52,413 nt of DNA. Origin: Longimicrobium sp. (GTDB lineage: Bacteria; Gemmatimonadota; Gemmatimonadetes; Longimicrobiales; Longimicrobiaceae). The position numbers and the translations under genes are program-made. Under the pieces are notes generated by a model. It had not been told where the DNA came from, made no database searches, and saw only the letters and a list, made by a program, of their open reading frames with translations. Location: contig DASVQP010000037.1 in the NCBI GenBank assembly GCA_036389135.1, positions 1 to 52,413 on the forward strand, given 5' to 3'. Shown here in pieces: positions 18,122-27,362 of the stretch. Positions within the stretch are counted from its first letter, which is position 1. Every line of letters begins with the position of its first letter.

Positions 18122-18544
18122 TCACCGCCGGTTCCAGAGATTCAGGATCTGGATACCACGGTCGCGGAAGTGACGCTCGTTTCGGGTGACGAGCACTATT
18201 TCGTGAATGACCGCGGTGGCAACCAGAATCCCATCCGGAACGCTCAGCTCGCGACCCGCGCGGCGTGCTCGGTCGGCGATTCGTCCCCAGGCCCTGGCAA
18301 CCGGCACGTCACCGGGAGCACTCGTTCTTTGTATTCTGCTGGGATCTCTTCCAGCCAGCGAATCAGGTAAGTGCGCTTTGCACCGGGTTCCAGTTTCGAG
18401 GCCCCTTTCTGAATCTCGCCCAATGTAATCGTGCTGAGTGCGAGGTACTCCGGGGGAAGTTCATTGATCCACTGGGCTACGCGCGGGATCCGGACGCGGC
18501 TTGGTGCTGTCGGAGACCACGTTGGTGTCGAGAAGGTAGCGCAT
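18122..18544 (-). pseudogene. PIN-domain (VapC-like) toxin broken by two frameshifts
   Basis: Reading all three minus-strand frames gives a complete 140-residue PIN toxin matching its neighbour at 19024: start MRYLLDTNVVSD, middle WINELPPEYLALSTITLGEI, end VPDGILVATAVIHEIVLV. One extra base near 18486-18488 (GGATCCCGCG in place of GGATCCGCG on the coding strand) throws the frame into a TGA at about 18462, and one missing base near 18308-18312 restores it, so start and end are in the same frame. All PIN acidic residues (Asp in LLDTN, Glu in LGEI, Asp in VPDG) survive, which implies recent inactivation or two sequencing errors. Confidence 0.8.
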
Positions 18545-18549
18545 CGGTT

Positions 18550-18927
18550 TTAGCCGGCCGCGTTTGCGGAGAGGTCCTTTTCTTTTCCGCACGCACAGCA
18601 GCCCCGGTGGCGGTCCTCCTCCCTCATCCGCTCGAAGTAATCTCCAGGCAACTCTCCATCTTCGTACACCTCGTGGGGCGGCAGATTCTGCAGATGATCC
18701 CACGCGCTCTGCTCGCCCTCCCGCAGCTGGCGGGGTACCGGCGGGGTTTCCCCCAGCGCGAGCAACCGTTGGTGGGCCAGCACCAGGCGGTAATGATCCG
18801 CCTCGCTGATGACCACGACCGCCGTGCGATCCGGTCCAAGAACCGTCTGCGGAGCGTTGGCGAGAGCGCGGTGCATCACTTCGCCGAACCGCTTCTCCGC
18901 GTCTTCTGATTTCCAAAAATCCATCAT
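18550..18927 (-). CDS. Phd/YefM-type antitoxin with C-terminal Cys cluster
   Basis: About 125 residues. The N-terminal half (EKRFGEVMHRALANAPQTVLG, AVVVISEADHYRLV) is the Phd/YefM DNA-binding and dimerisation fold. The C-terminal half is longer than usual and ends in an unusual RGCCACGKE segment. Two consecutive ATG codons (18927 and 18924) follow a perfect AGGAGG; either may be used. It ends 5 bp before the broken PIN toxin gene, the normal antitoxin-toxin order. As the toxin is damaged, this antitoxin may now be an orphan that could counter the intact paralogue next door. Confidence 0.8.
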   Translation of the reverse strand: MMDFWKSEDAEKRFGEVMHRALANAPQTVLGPDRTAVVVISEADHYRLVLAHQRLLALGETPPVPRQLREGEQSAWDHLQNLPPHEVYEDGELPGDYFERMREEDRHRGCCACGKEKDLSANAAG

Positions 18928-19023
18928 GTAGCCTCCTCGGTTCAAATCAGACTCGCGTCCATGCGCGAAACCTGGTCCGGGTGATGGTGGTTGCCCCCGC
19001 GGCTGTAAGCTCACCGGCACATG

Positions 19024-19446
19024 TCACCGTTTCCAGGGGTTCAGGATGTCGACGCCGCGCTCACGGAAGTGACGTTCGTTGCGCGTGACGAGCACCAGCT
19101 CGTAAAACGCCGCGGTCGCGAGCAGCAACGCGTCGGGTATCGCCAGCACACGACCTGACCGCTCGCTCTCGGCCAAGACTCGCCCCCATGTTCTGGAGAC
19201 CGCGATGTCCACCGGAATCGCGCGGTCGCCGAACTTTTCGAGCACCCATTCTTCCAGCCACCGGGCCAGGGTCGCGCGCTTCCTGCCGATGGCCAGCAAA
19301 TAGATACCTTTCTCTATCTCGCCCACGCTGATCGTGCTGACCACAAGGTCACCAGGGGATTGGCGCAGAACCCATCCGGTTACGCGCGGGTCAGGATGCG
19401 GCCGATTCAACTCGGACAGCACGTTCGTGTCGAGGAGGTAGCGCAC
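19024..19446 (-). CDS. PIN-domain toxin (VapC-like), intact
   Basis: A 140-residue PIN ribonuclease. The acidic active-site residues are visible: Asp in YLLDTNVLSE at the start, Glu in ISVGEIEKG, and Asp in AIPDALLLAT; LVTRNERHF is the usual C-terminal core. It would cleave RNA when not bound by antitoxin. It begins 6 bp after the end of its antitoxin. Its sequence parallels the broken toxin at 18122 along the full length, so the two modules are tandem duplicates. Confidence 0.9.
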   Translation of the reverse strand: MRYLLDTNVLSELNRPHPDPRVTGWVLRQSPGDLVVSTISVGEIEKGIYLLAIGRKRATLARWLEEWVLEKFGDRAIPVDIAVSRTWGRVLAESERSGRVLAIPDALLLATAAFYELVLVTRNERHFRERGVDILNPWKR

Positions 19447-19452
19447 GAGGGT

Positions 19453-19797
19453 TCAGTCCGCAGCATCCACGTTGCGGGCGCTCTCCGTCCGCCTGACGCA
19501 GCATTCGCAGTTGCGCGACGCTTCCCGTGATCGTTCCAGCCAATCTTCGGGTAGGTCGCCGTCCCGGATAGCCGCCGCGATCGGCGAATTCTGCATGATC
19601 TCGATGAGTTCTTTCCCACCGAACCCGCGAACCGAGTGAGCAGGCATCCGTTGAACGAGCCGCTGGTACTCCGTCTCGGTTAGCACCACCACCGCGCTTC
19701 GCCTGCGGCTCACCACGCGCTGCGGCCCGCCGGTGAGCGCGTGTTCCACCACCTGGGCGAACGTCACCGCTGCGTCCGCGAGATTCCAGTTCCTCAT
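19453..19797 (-). CDS. Phd/YefM-type antitoxin with C-terminal Cys cluster
   Basis: A 114-residue antitoxin. [34 protein letters not shown] is the Phd/YefM domain; the C-terminal part should wrap the toxin. Like its paralogue it ends with a cysteine cluster (NCECCVRR), which is not a general feature of the family. ATG at 19797 with GGAGGGAG upstream. It heads the four-gene toxin-antitoxin block and is likely autoregulated together with its toxin. Confidence 0.85.
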   Translation of the reverse strand: MRNWNLADAAVTFAQVVEHALTGGPQRVVSRRRSAVVVLTETEYQRLVQRMPAHSVRGFGGKELIEIMQNSPIAAAIRDGDLPEDWLERSREASRNCECCVRRTESARNVDAAD

Positions 19798-20214
19798 GCG
19801 CTCCCTCCAAGTCCCGAGGCATGTCCACTCCGTTCGGTTTCGAAGGTAATGCAGCGGAAGTCAGGAGTGCAACGGGGCGCAGAAAGCGGATCTCCTGGTG
19901 TCGCAAGGAGATCCGCACCTTGGCGCCACGGGTGGAGCGCGTTGAACAACGGTGTCTCGTCCGGTGCTCAACCGAGCGTGTCGGACGCAGGAATACACCG
20001 AGGCGCATCGCGGCCAGCGCTTGAGCGGCTGCAGGGTTTCGGTGTGAAGAGTCCGAGACGGGGGAACACAGCCGGTTCGCGGGGTGGCGCGACGGTGGCG
20101 GCTGAGGCGGGGCGGGCGCATTTCCTGCAACGCGGCGGCCCCCTGAGCCGAGCCGATCATGGCTGCGGCACGCGCCGTTCGCCGGCCCCGAACCCTACCA
20201 GGAGACCGCCCCAG
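19798..20214. other. 417 bp gap: divergent regulatory region with a long hairpin
   Basis: This lies between two divergent units (toxin-antitoxin block on minus, glucan operon on plus). It holds an 11 bp perfect stem at 19886-19916 and a weak minus-strand promoter candidate (TTGCAC at 19867-19872, then TTACCT at 19844-19849, 17 bp apart). No gene is evident. The last 17 bases before the treS start contain AGGAG. Confidence 0.5.
19886..19916. promoter_or_regulatory. Perfect palindrome upstream of the toxin-antitoxin block
   Basis: GCGGATCTCCT (19886-19896) and AGGAGATCCGC (19906-19916) form an 11 bp perfect stem with a nine-base loop. It lies 13 bp upstream of a possible promoter for the antitoxin gene. 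It has no T-run on either side, so an operator or structured leader is more likely than a terminator. Confidence 0.5.
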
Positions 20215-23200
20215 TTGAGCGCTTCCGACCCGCTCTGGTACAAGGACGCCGTCTTTTACGAGATCCACGTCAAGGCCTTCCAGGACTCCAACGCCGACGG
20301 GATCGGCGACTTCGCCGGGCTGATGCAGCGCCTGGACTACGTGCAGAGCCTGGGCGTGGACGTCATCTGGCTCCTTCCCTACTACCCCTCGCCGCTGCGC
20401 GACGACGGGTACGACATCGCCGACTACTACAACATCCACCCGTCGTACGGGTCGGTGGATGACTTCACGCGCTTCATGGAGGAGGCGCACCGCCGCGGCC
20501 TGCGCGTGATCTCGGACCTGGTGCTCAACCACACCTCCAGCGACCACCCCTGGTTCCAGCGCGCCCGCCGCGCGCCCAGGGGCTCGCCGGAGCGCGACTT
20601 CTACGTGTGGTCGGACGACGACACGGTGTACAAGGAGGCCCGCGTCATCTTCACCGACACGGAGCCGAGCAACTGGACCTGGGACCCGGTGGCGGGGCAG
20701 TACTACTGGCATCGCTTCTTCAGCCACCAGCCGGACCTCAACTGGGACAACCCCGCCGTGAAGGAGGCGATGTTCCAGGTGATGGAGTTCTGGCTGGACC
20801 GCGGGCTGGACGGCTTCCGGGCGGACGCGGTGCCGTACCTGATCGAGCGCGAGGGGACGATCTGCGAGAACCTCCCCGAGACGCACGACATCCTCAAGGA
20901 GTTCCGCACCCGCCTGGACGCCAAGTACCCCGGGCGCATCCTGCTGGCCGAGGCCAACCAGTGGCCCGAGGACGTGCGCCCCTACTTCGGTGACGGCGAC
21001 GAGTTCCAGATGGCGTTCCACTTCCCGCTGATGCCGCGCATCTTCATGGCGGTGCGCCAGGGGATCCGGAAGCCGATCGTGGAGATCATCGAGCGCACCC
21101 CGCCGATCCCCGACGACTGCCAGTGGTGCATGTTCCTGCGCAACCACGACGAGCTCACCCTGGAGATGGTGACCGACGAGGAGCGCGACTACATGTACCG
21201 CGAGTACGCCGCCGACCCGCGCATGCGCCTCAACCTGGGCATCCGCCGCCGGCTGGCGCCGCTGATGGACAACGACCGGCGCAAGATCGAGCTCCTCAAC
21301 TCGATCCTCTTCACCATGCCGGGCTCGCCCATCGTGTACTACGGTGACGAGCTGGGGATGGGCGACAACGTCTTCCTGGGCGACCGAGACGGGGTGCGCA
21401 CGCCCATGCAGTGGTCGCCGGACCGCAACGCCGGGTTCAGCCGCGCCGAGGCCGCGCGCCTCTTCCTGCCGCCGATCACGGACACGCAGTACGGCTTCCA
21501 GGCGATCAACGTGGAGGCGCAGGAGCGCTCGCCCTTCTCGCTCCTCAACTGGACCAAGCGGCTGATCGCGGTGCGCAAGCAGCACCACGCCTTCGGCCGC
21601 GGGACCATCGAGTTCCTGCAGCCGGAAAACCCGCACGTCCTCGCCTACATCCGCGAGTACGAGGGCGACGCCATCCTGGTGGTCAACAACCTCTCGGGCA
21701 CGGCGCAGGCGGTGCAGCTCGACCTCGCGCGCTTCGCCGGGCGCATCCCGGTGGAGCTGCTGGGGCAGACGTCGTTCCTCCCCATCGACGAGACGCCGTA
21801 CGCGCTGACGCTGAGCCCCTACGGCTTCTTCTGGTTCGGTCTGCGGCCGGTGCGCGTGGAAGCGGACGCGGGGAACGACGTGCCGGCCGAGTGGGCGGAG
21901 GCGGAGGCGCGCGTCTTCGAGGACGCCGGGGTGCTGGCGGGGATGGTCGCCGCCGTGCCGCACGAGTGGCTGCGCGCCCAGCGCTGGTTCCGCGGCAAGG
22001 CGCGCGAGATCCTCTCCACGGAACTGGTGGACCACGCCATCGTGCGTCCCGAGCGAGGGCCGCGCGCCATCGCGTCGGTGCTGCGGGTGAGATACGAAGA
22101 GGGCGAGCCGGAGGTGTACTTCCTCCCGCTCTCGCTGCACCCCACCCTGCAGCCAGGGGTGACGCCGGAGGCGATCGTCTCGCAGGCCACCGAGGCGGGT
22201 GAGTTCCGCGTATTCGAGGCGCTGGGCGACCGCCGCTTCGCCGGGGCGCTGCTGGACGCCATCCGCGAGGAAGCGGTCATCGACGGGCAGAACGGGCGGC
22301 TGGTGGCACGGCGTGGCCGCGCCTTCGAGGAGCTGGACCACCAGCGCGGGCCCGTGCGCCCCATCTCGGCCGAGCAGAGCAACACCTCGCTGATCATCGG
22401 CGACTCGGCCATCCTCAAGATCTTCCGCAAGCTGGAAGCGGGGATGAACCCGGACCTGGAGGTGACGCGCTTCCTCACCGAGCGCACCAGCTTCCGCAAC
22501 CTCCCGGCGCTGGGCGGGTGGATCGAGCACCAGGGGGCGGGCGAGACGTCGTCGGTGGCCGGGCTCTTCGCCTTCATTCCCAACACGGGGGATGCGTGGA
22601 GCGTGGCGCTGAAGGCGCTGGAGCGCTTCATGGGCGCCGCATCGCGCAGCGCCGCCGACCCCGAGACGGTCGCGGGGCAGGAGGCGGTGCGGCGGATGGC
22701 GGGCGAGTTCTTCCCGTCAATCGAGCGGCTGGGCGCCACCACCGCGCGTCTGCATCTGGCGCTCGCCTCCGCCGGGCCGGACGAGCCGGAGTTCGCGCCG
22801 GAGCCGGTGGGCGACGCGGAGGTGCGCGCGTACACCGACGCCTTCACGCGGCACGTGGACGAGGTGCTGGGCGAGCTGGGGCATCGTCTCGAAAAGATCC
22901 CGGGCGCCTTCCCGTCCGCACTTCTCAACGAGCTGAGCGGCGTGGTGCGCTCCGCGGCCGACGTCCGCCAGCGCGGCGACGACCTGCGGCTGCTCGAGGA
23001 GGCGGGGACGGTGCGCACCCGCTTCCACGGCGACTACCACCTGGGGCAGGTGCTCCGCGCGGAGAAGCCGGGGCCAGACGGGTCCGAGTGGTACATCCTG
23101 GACTACGAGGGAGAGCCGGCGCGCCCGCTCGCCGAGCGCCGCGCCAAGGGCTCGCCGCTGCGCGACGTGGCGGGAATGCTGCGCTCCTTCAACTACGCCG

Positions 23201-23493
23201 TGCGCGTGGCGCTCAAGGAGTACCGCACCGACGACTACCGCACCCGGATGTCGCTGGAGCGGTGGGCGGCGGCGTGGGAGCGCGAGGCCCGCACCCTCTT
23301 CCTGGACGCCTACCGCGCGACGGTGGCGGGCTCACCCATCGTGCCGGCCGACGCGGAGCTGTTCGCGCGGACGCTGGCGGTGTTCGAGCTGGAGAAGGCG
23401 GTGTACGAGCTGGGGTACGAGATGAACAACCGGCCGGACTGGATCTGGGTGCCGCTGGAGGGGATCCGCTCGATCCTGGGGGGCGCAGCGTGA
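20215..23493 (+). CDS. treS: Trehalose synthase fused to maltokinase (TreS-Mak)
   Basis: A 1092-residue bifunctional protein. The N-terminal 550 residues are a GH13 trehalose synthase with nucleophile Asp in GFRADAV (residue 204), acid/base Glu in ILLAEANQ (246) and Asp in LRNHDE (312). The C-terminal half is a maltokinase: [15 protein letters not shown] opens it and FHGDYHLGQ (residues 938-942 being HGDYH) with ILDYEGEP forms the kinase site. Trehalose is isomerised to maltose, which is phosphorylated to maltose-1-phosphate. The start is the TTG at 20215, with AGGAG ten bases upstream; the frame is open further upstream but without family support. It overlaps the next gene by GTGA. Confidence 0.93.
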   Translation: MSASDPLWYKDAVFYEIHVKAFQDSNADGIGDFAGLMQRLDYVQSLGVDVIWLLPYYPSPLRDDGYDIADYYNIHPSYGSVDDFTRFMEEAHRRGLRVISDLVLNHTSSDHPWFQRARRAPRGSPERDFYVWSDDDTVYKEARVIFTDTEPSNWTWDPVAGQYYWHRFFSHQPDLNWDNPAVKEAMFQVMEFWLDRGLDGFRADAVPYLIEREGTICENLPETHDILKEFRTRLDAKYPGRILLAEANQWPEDVRPYFGDGDEFQMAFHFPLMPRIFMAVRQGIRKPIVEIIERTPPIPDDCQWCMFLRNHDELTLEMVTDEERDYMYREYAADPRMRLNLGIRRRLAPLMDNDRRKIELLNSILFTMPGSPIVYYGDELGMGDNVFLGDRDGVRTPMQWSPDRNAGFSRAEAARLFLPPITDTQYGFQAINVEAQERSPFSLLNWTKRLIAVRKQHHAFGRGTIEFLQPENPHVLAYIREYEGDAILVVNNLSGTAQAVQLDLARFAGRIPVELLGQTSFLPIDETPYALTLSPYGFFWFGLRPVRVEADAGNDVPAEWAEAEARVFEDAGVLAGMVAAVPHEWLRAQRWFRGKAREILSTELVDHAIVRPERGPRAIASVLRVRYEEGEPEVYFLPLSLHPTLQPGVTPEAIVSQATEAGEFRVFEALGDRRFAGALLDAIREEAVIDGQNGRLVARRGRAFEELDHQRGPVRPISAEQSNTSLIIGDSAILKIFRKLEAGMNPDLEVTRFLTERTSFRNLPALGGWIEHQGAGETSSVAGLFAFIPNTGDAWSVALKALERFMGAASRSAADPETVAGQEAVRRMAGEFFPSIERLGATTARLHLALASAGPDEPEFAPEPVGDAEVRAYTDAFTRHVDEVLGELGHRLEKIPGAFPSALLNELSGVVRSAADVRQRGDDLRLLEEAGTVRTRFHGDYHLGQVLRAEKPGPDGSEWYILDYEGEPARPLAERRAKGSPLRDVAGMLRSFNYAVRVALKEYRTDDYRTRMSLERWAAAWEREARTLFLDAYRATVAGSPIVPADAELFARTLAVFELEKAVYELGYEMNNRPDWIWVPLEGIRSILGGAA

Positions 23494-24830
23494 CGCCGCG
23501 CATCTACAACCTCTTCCAGCGGCTGGTGGGCCCCACGACGCGGTGGGCGGAGCATGCCCGCCGCGCGCGCGACATGGGGTTCGACTGGGTGTACCTCAAC
23601 CCCTGGCACTACCCGGGGTTCAGCGGCAGCCTGTATGCCGTCAAGGAGTACCGCCGGCTCAACCCGCTCTTCGTACCCACCGGGGCGGACCCGATGAGCC
23701 TGGAGCCGCTCCGTGCCGCGCTGGCGGAGATCTCCGCGCTGGGCGTGCAGCCGATCATGGACCTGGTCATCAACCACACGGCCAAGGACTCGCCGCTCAT
23801 CCAGGAGCACCCCGAGTGGTACGTGCGCGACGAGCGGGGCGAGGTGCGCAGCCCCTTCGTCGTCGATCCGGACGACCCATCCAGGATCACCACCTGGGGC
23901 GACCTGGCGGAGATCGACAACGAGACGCACCACGGCCGCGAGGCACTGTGGGCGTACTGGACGGAGCTGGTGCGGGACTCGATCGAGCTGGGCTTCCGCG
24001 GCTTCCGCTGCGACGCCGCGTACAAGGTGCCCTCCGAGCTGTGGCGCCACCTGATTGACGAAGCGCGCCGCGTGGACCGCGAGGTGAAGTTCTTCGCCGA
24101 GACGCTGGGCGCGCCGACGGAGGACGTCGCGGCACTGGCGGACGCCGGGTTCGACTTCTTCTTCAACTCGTCGAAGTGGTGGGATTTCCGCGAGCCATGG
24201 GCGCTGAAGCAGCACGAGGAGTTCCGCACGATCGCGCCCAGCGTCGCCTTCCCCGAGTCGCACGACACCTCGCGGCTGGCGGCGGACACGGATGGCGACG
24301 AGGCGGTTCAGCGGCAGCGCTACGCCTTCGCGGCGGCCTTCTCGGCGGGGATCATGATGCCGATCGGCTACGAGTTCGGCTTCCGCAAGCAGGTGAACGT
24401 GGTGGAGACCATGCCCACCGACTGGGAACGGCGGCGGATGGACCTGCGCCGCTTCATCAAGCGCGTGCATGCGTTGAAGACCGGTCACGCGCTGCTGCAG
24501 GGCGAGGGGGTGCTGCGCGCGGTCGGCGGGCTGGGGGGCGACACGCTGCTGCTGGAGCGCCGCGCCGCCGACACGCCCACCGCGGACCTCGGATGGATCC
24601 TCGTCAACAAGGTGAAGGCGGCGCGGGAAGTCGCGATCGGCACCCTGGCGCCGGACAGCCAGAAGGAGGGCGAGTACCGCCTCTTCCGCGTCTGCCGCGA
24701 CGACGCGCCCGAGGAAGGGGAGCCGCTCGGCGCCACGGTCGCGCTGGAGGGCGCGGAAGTGGCGTACGTCCTCCCGGTGGGCGGGATTCCGCTTTACCCG
24801 TCACCGGTGCTGAATGAAGAGCGTTACTGA
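23490..24830 (+). CDS. Short GlgE-like GH13 enzyme
   Basis: A 446-residue alpha-amylase-family protein. The segments [35 protein letters not shown] and [11 protein letters not shown] resemble GlgE (maltose-1-phosphate:glucan maltosyltransferase), but the protein lacks the large N-terminal domains of typical GlgE (about 650-700 residues). Catalytic residues are present: Asp 175 in GFRCDAAY, Glu 204 in FFAETLG and Asp 259 in ESHDTSR. Its GTG start is inside the end of treS (GTGA overlap), so translation is coupled. With TreS-maltokinase it would use maltose-1-phosphate to extend alpha-glucan; a hydrolase role cannot be ruled out. Confidence 0.75.
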   Translation: MTPRIYNLFQRLVGPTTRWAEHARRARDMGFDWVYLNPWHYPGFSGSLYAVKEYRRLNPLFVPTGADPMSLEPLRAALAEISALGVQPIMDLVINHTAKDSPLIQEHPEWYVRDERGEVRSPFVVDPDDPSRITTWGDLAEIDNETHHGREALWAYWTELVRDSIELGFRGFRCDAAYKVPSELWRHLIDEARRVDREVKFFAETLGAPTEDVAALADAGFDFFFNSSKWWDFREPWALKQHEEFRTIAPSVAFPESHDTSRLAADTDGDEAVQRQRYAFAAAFSAGIMMPIGYEFGFRKQVNVVETMPTDWERRRMDLRRFIKRVHALKTGHALLQGEGVLRAVGGLGGDTLLLERRAADTPTADLGWILVNKVKAAREVAIGTLAPDSQKEGEYRLFRVCRDDAPEEGEPLGATVALEGAEVAYVLPVGGIPLYPSPVLNEERY

Positions 24831-26307
24831 GCGCAGGCGGAGCGGGGTCCTCCTTCACCCCACCTCGCTCCCCGGCGGTCCCATCGGCACCCTGGGGGAC
24901 GAGGCGTTCCGCTTCGTGGACTGGCTCAAGGAGGCGGGACAGGGCCTCTGGCAGATGCTCCCGCTGGTGGCGGTGGACGAGGGCGGATCGCCGTACAACG
25001 GCCTTTCCGCGATGGCCGGCAACACCTTTCTCCTGGATGCGGGGCGCCTGGCGGAAGAGGGTCTGATCGAGGAGTCGGACGAGGACGCCCAGCTGCCGCG
25101 CGTGGACTTCGCCGCCGCCGCGCGCCGCAGCGATGCGCTCATCCGCCGCGCATACGAGGGTCTTAAAGCCGGCCGCGCCCCCGCGCTCCGCGACGACTTC
25201 GCCGCGTATCGGGAAAAGCACGCGTACTGGCTGGAGGACTACGCCCTCTTCCGCGCCCTCCGCGACGCGCAGGGGCCGCCGTGGACGAGCTGGGACCCCG
25301 GCATTCGCACGCGCAAGCCAGCCGCGTTGCGCAGGGCACGCAAGGAGCTGGCGGACCAGGTGGAGCGGCACGCCTTCGGGCAGTTCCTCTTTGACCGACA
25401 GTGGTCCGCCCTGCGCCGCTACGCCGCAGACGCGGGAGTCGCCATCGTGGGCGACATCCCCATCTTCGTGGCGCACGACAGCGCGGACGTGTGGGCGCAC
25501 CCCGAGCTCTTCTCGCTCGACGCGCACGGCATGCCGAGCGTGGTCTCGGGCGTGCCGCCCGACTACTTCAGCGAGACGGGGCAGCGCTGGGGAAACCCGC
25601 ACTACCGCTGGGACGTGATGGAGCGCGACGGATTCCGCTGGTGGACGGAGCGATTCCGGCGTACACTGGAGTGGGTGGAGCTGGCGCGCATCGACCACTT
25701 CCGCGGCTTCGAGTCGTACTGGGAGGTGCCGGCCGACGAGGAGACGGCGCTCAACGGCACCTGGCAGCCCGGCCCCGGATCGCGCCTCTTCGCCGCGGTG
25801 GCGAAGGAGCTGGGACCCCTGCCGCTGATCGCGGAGGACCTGGGGATCATCACCCCCGAAGTCGACGCGTTGCGCGAGTCGCTGGGGATGCCGGGGATCC
25901 GCGTGCTGCAGTTCGCCTTCGGCGACGACGAGGAGAACCCGCACCTCCCCGCCAACTACGAGGCGAACACCGTCGCGTACACGGGGACGCACGACAACGA
26001 CACCTCGCTGGGATGGTACCGCGGCGCGTCGGAGGGGGACCGCGCGGGGTTGCGCAGGCTGACGGACGCGCCGGAACGGTCGGTGCACTGGGGGATGATG
26101 GAGGTCGTCTTCCAGTCCCCCGCCGCGCTGGCGGTGGTGCCGTTGCAGGACGTGCTGGGGCTGGGAAGCGACCACCGCATGAACGTCCCCGGCACTGCCG
26201 AAGGGAACTGGGGGTGGCGCTTCCGCTCCGAAGACCTGACTACCGCGCTCGCCGAGCGCCTCAACAAGCTCACCCACGCCACCGGCCGTCTCCATGCCGA
26301 TCAATGA
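24814..26307 (+). CDS. malQ: 4-alpha-glucanotransferase (amylomaltase)
   Basis: A 497-residue GH77 enzyme of normal length. RRSGVLLHPTSLPGGPIGTLG is the family N terminus; the nucleophile Asp 294 is in ARIDHFRGFESYW, the acid/base Glu 341 in LIAEDLGII and the transition-state Asp 394 in GTHDNDT. It moves glucan segments between alpha-1,4 chains in the cytoplasm. Its ATG overlaps the previous gene by 17 bp and its end overlaps the SDR gene by 14 bp. Its place here supports an alpha-glucan building and remodelling operon. Confidence 0.95.
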   Translation: MKSVTERRRSGVLLHPTSLPGGPIGTLGDEAFRFVDWLKEAGQGLWQMLPLVAVDEGGSPYNGLSAMAGNTFLLDAGRLAEEGLIEESDEDAQLPRVDFAAAARRSDALIRRAYEGLKAGRAPALRDDFAAYREKHAYWLEDYALFRALRDAQGPPWTSWDPGIRTRKPAALRRARKELADQVERHAFGQFLFDRQWSALRRYAADAGVAIVGDIPIFVAHDSADVWAHPELFSLDAHGMPSVVSGVPPDYFSETGQRWGNPHYRWDVMERDGFRWWTERFRRTLEWVELARIDHFRGFESYWEVPADEETALNGTWQPGPGSRLFAAVAKELGPLPLIAEDLGIITPEVDALRESLGMPGIRVLQFAFGDDEENPHLPANYEANTVAYTGTHDNDTSLGWYRGASEGDRAGLRRLTDAPERSVHWGMMEVVFQSPAALAVVPLQDVLGLGSDHRMNVPGTAEGNWGWRFRSEDLTTALAERLNKLTHATGRLHADQ

Positions 26308-27007
26308 AACCGCGGGACCGGTGACGATGGTCACCGGCGGCGCAGGCAACCTTGGCCGCGCCGTCACGCGCGCCTTCCTGGACGCCGGCCACCGCGTCTT
26401 CGTCCCCCTGCACAAGGGCGACGCGCACGCGATGGACGGCCTGGCGAACGAGTTCAGCGGCCGCGTGGACACCTGCTTCCTGGACCTGACCACCGAGCGC
26501 GGCGCGGCCGCCGCCGTGCGCGAGGCGGTGGAGTGGACGGGACGGCTGGACTCGGTGGCGCACCTGGTGGGCGGCTATTCCGGCGGCGTCCTGCTGGGGG
26601 ACACCCCCACCGACCTGTGGGACCGGATGATGGACCTCAACCTGCGCTCCGCCTACCTCGTGGCCCGCGCCGCGCTGCCGGTGATGACGGAGGGCGGCAC
26701 GCTGGTCTTCGTCTCCTCGCGCGCCGCGCGCGAGTCGCGCGCGAACAACGGGGCGTACGCCGTCTCCAAGTCCGCGCTCCTCACGCTGACCGAGGTGATC
26801 GCGGAGGAGTACGGCCCCTCCGGCGTCCGCTCCTACGCCGTCCTCCCGGGCACGCTGGACACCCCCGCCAACCGCGCCTCCATGCCCAATGCCGACGCCG
26901 CCTCCTGGATCAAGCCGGAGACCGTCGCCGCGCAGATCGTGCGCCTCTGCTCCGGCACCGCCGAGGAGCCGAATGGGTCGGCGATCCCGGTGTACGGGGC
27001 GGCGTAA
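26294..27007 (+). CDS. Short-chain dehydrogenase/reductase
   Basis: A 237-residue classical SDR. The NAD(P) motif is TGGAGNLGRAV near the N terminus, the structural HLVGGYSG replaces the more usual NNAG, and the catalytic Ser (FVSSRA) plus YAVSK (Tyr and Lys) are present. Substrate unknown. It overlaps malQ by 14 bp, so it is the last gene of the glucan operon; a link to sugar metabolism is by position only. A family A repeat begins right after its stop codon. Confidence 0.88.
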   Translation: MPINETAGPVTMVTGGAGNLGRAVTRAFLDAGHRVFVPLHKGDAHAMDGLANEFSGRVDTCFLDLTTERGAAAAVREAVEWTGRLDSVAHLVGGYSGGVLLGDTPTDLWDRMMDLNLRSAYLVARAALPVMTEGGTLVFVSSRAARESRANNGAYAVSKSALLTLTEVIAEEYGPSGVRSYAVLPGTLDTPANRASMPNADAASWIKPETVAAQIVRLCSGTAEEPNGSAIPVYGAA

Positions 27008-27008
27008 G

Positions 27009-27072
27009 GGCCCCCTCCCCCCGGCCCCCTCCCCCGCCTGCGGGGGCGCAGGGCGGGTGAGGGGGAGAACTC
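27009..27072. repeat. Family A palindromic repeat after the SDR gene
   Basis: Starts one base after the TAA stop. Same sequence as the copy at 30-94 in inverse orientation: C-rich arm, CCCCCGCCTGCGGGGG hairpin, G-rich arm, then GAGAACT. Confidence 0.85.
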
Positions 27073-27093
27073 CGTGTATTGCGCGGATGTCCG

Positions 27094-27300
27094 GTAGGGG
27101 CGCGATTTATCGCGCCCGCCCTGCTCCTTCATCGGCGGTCGCCCTCCGCACCCAATAGGTAGGGGCAGACCTGCGTGTCTGCCCTCCCTCGCTCCCACCT
27201 CGACTCCCACCCCCCGCACCAATCCGGTAGGGGCCGCCCCGCGTGGCTGCCCGTGCCCGCCGCCGCTCCGCCGCCCGCGAATCGACAAACGCCCGTCCGA
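27094..27300 (+). repeat. Family C hairpin-cassette array, three units
   Basis: The 355 bp gap after the SDR gene carries a family A repeat and then three units starting at 27094 (GGGCGCGA/TCGCGCCC stem), 27159 (GGGCAGAC/GTCTGCCC perfect stem) and 27227 (GGGCCGCC/GGCTGCCC). Unit spacing is 65 and 68 bp. Spacers end in CGCACCCAAT and CGCACCAATC before the next GGTAGGGG. Stem order matches the array at 12118. Confidence 0.85.
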
Positions 27301-27307
27301 CAAACAC

Positions 27308-27342
27308 AAAACGCCCCCGGCACGCGTGACCGGGGGCGTTTT
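27308..27342. terminator. Bidirectional rho-independent terminator
   Basis: AAAACGCCCCCGG and CCGGGGGCGTTTT form a perfect stem around a nine-base loop, with four T on either strand. It lies between the convergent glucan operon and the substrate-binding lipoprotein gene and can end both transcripts. Confidence 0.9.
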
Positions 27343-27362
27343 CTTCCTGCGAAACAACGTTC

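Noticed and set aside
18305-18490. Programmed frameshifting in the first PIN toxin
   Set aside because: Two shifts of opposite sign would be needed in one short gene and no slippery heptamer or stimulatory structure is visible; the intact paralogue needs none.
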